Of a stretch of 6,652 bases of DNA, positions 6,483 to 6,652 are shown in pieces. Within the stretch, counting starts at the first letter, position 1, and each line of letters opens with the position of its first letter. The notes under the pieces were generated by a model that was not told the DNA's origin, searched no databases, and worked only from the letters and a program-made list of their open reading frames with translations. This DNA comes from Chthonomonadaceae bacterium (lineage in GTDB: Bacteria; Armatimonadota; Chthonomonadetes; Chthonomonadales; Chthonomonadaceae). Where the stretch lies: NCBI GenBank assembly GCA_025355115.1, contig JANXLO010000513.1, positions 1 to 6,652 of the forward strand. Direction: 5' to 3'. Both the position numbers and the translations under genes were made by a program.

Positions 6483-6553
6483 GGCATCACTTTCAAAGAC
6501 AAACGCGGAAAAGCCCACCGCGCCCAGGCGCGAGCGGGCAGGCGATGGGCCAT
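6479..6553 (-). CDS. Possible 24-residue leader ORF overlapping the ABC-F start
   Basis: ATG at 6553 opens a 24-codon frame (MAHRLPARAWARWAFP...) that ends in TGA at 6481-6479. It overlaps the ABC-F start codon as ATGA, the classical arrangement for translational coupling. It spans the terminator-like hairpin at 6513-6539. It has no visible ribosome-binding site, and its ATG sits in a small hairpin (6543-6555). In another frame a GTG-initiated ORF is possible too. Short ORFs arise easily in GC-rich DNA, so this is a candidate only. Confidence 0.3.
   Translation of the reverse strand: MAHRLPARAWARWAFPRLSLKVMP
6509..6539 (-). terminator. Terminator-like hairpin in the ABC-F leader (attenuator candidate)
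   Basis: On the minus strand 6539-6534 pairs with 6518-6513 (six pairs, one G-U). After a one-base bulge, 6532-6528 pairs with 6523-6519 (five G-C pairs) around the loop CTGG. The stem runs straight into four U (6512-6509). It lies about 55 nt after the expected transcription start and 26 nt before the ABC-F ATG, so it would stop transcription before the gene. The segment at 6550-6541 can pair with 6524-6513 instead and would abolish it. Confidence 0.5.
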
Positions 6554-6599
6554 CGAATAGACGGCGACACGACAAAAATTGAGATGATTTGACAGGGCT

Positions 6600-6629
6600 A
6601 TTATACGACTTGGACAGAGAAACTGTCAA
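6600..6629 (-). promoter_or_regulatory. Consensus sigma-70 promoter of the ABC-F gene
   Basis: On the minus strand TTGACA (6629-6624) and TATAAT (6605-6600) are both perfect consensus hexamers, separated by 18 bases. Transcription should begin near 6593, leaving a leader of about 110 nt. The near-perfect match implies strong basal initiation by the housekeeping sigma factor, so control is more likely downstream in the leader. Confidence 0.85.
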
Positions 6630-6652
6630 TGAGCAGAACAGCAAAGTGTGAA

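Noticed and set aside
5172..6560. 462-codon open frame on the + strand
   Set aside because: It lies entirely opposite the ABC-F gene, which has every expected ATPase motif. The antisense translation is a codon-bias shadow with no recognisable domain.
6483..6644. N-terminal extension of the ABC-F protein by 54 codons
   Set aside because: It would overlap the consensus promoter, so the upstream ATG could not be on that transcript. The family N-terminus begins at the 6482 ATG.

Overview
This is an ordinary chromosomal segment from a bacterium, moderately GC-rich by eye in the genes and noticeably more AT-rich between about 3870 and 4480. It has no rRNA, tRNA, CRISPR array, phage gene or transposase. 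Dxr (the MEP isoprenoid pathway) next to an RseP-type site-2 protease is a widespread bacterial gene order. The organism cannot be fixed from this sequence. The protein styles would fit a soil or environmental lineage outside the Proteobacteria, for example Armatimonadota, but that is a guess.

Layout. The + strand carries the 3' end of dxr (to 571) and then rseP (607-1938), which has its own ribosome-binding site and is probably co-transcribed with dxr. Converging on rseP, with only 15 bases between stop codons, is a minus-strand gene (3387-1954) for a polytopic membrane protein with a large extracytoplasmic domain that I cannot name. Upstream of it, also on the minus strand, is a 90-residue GlsB/YeaQ/YmgE-family membrane protein (3871-3599). 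A clear intrinsic terminator (3521-3559) separates the two. About 600 bases without a confident gene follow (3872-4475), holding several hairpins, a near-identical 16-base direct repeat and one weak small-ORF candidate with two CxxC pairs. The rest of the window is a minus-strand ABC-F ATPase (6482-4476) with a Uup/YdiF-like C-terminal coiled coil. It is driven by a promoter with perfect consensus -35 and -10 hexamers.

How the genes work together. RseP, the unnamed membrane protein and the GlsB-family protein are all envelope proteins, and ABC-F proteins act on stalled or antibiotic-bound ribosomes, so the segment leans towards envelope and translation stress. Only dxr-rseP looks like an operon; the others appear to be separate transcription units.

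The most interesting signal is the roughly 110-nt leader of the ABC-F gene. It has a GC-rich terminator-like hairpin followed by four U residues and a competing upstream segment that can pair with the hairpin's 3' arm. It also has a short upstream ORF whose stop codon overlaps the ABC-F start as ATGA. This is the layout expected of transcription attenuation or translational coupling, as known for some antibiotic-resistance ABC-F genes, but here it is an inference from sequence alone.
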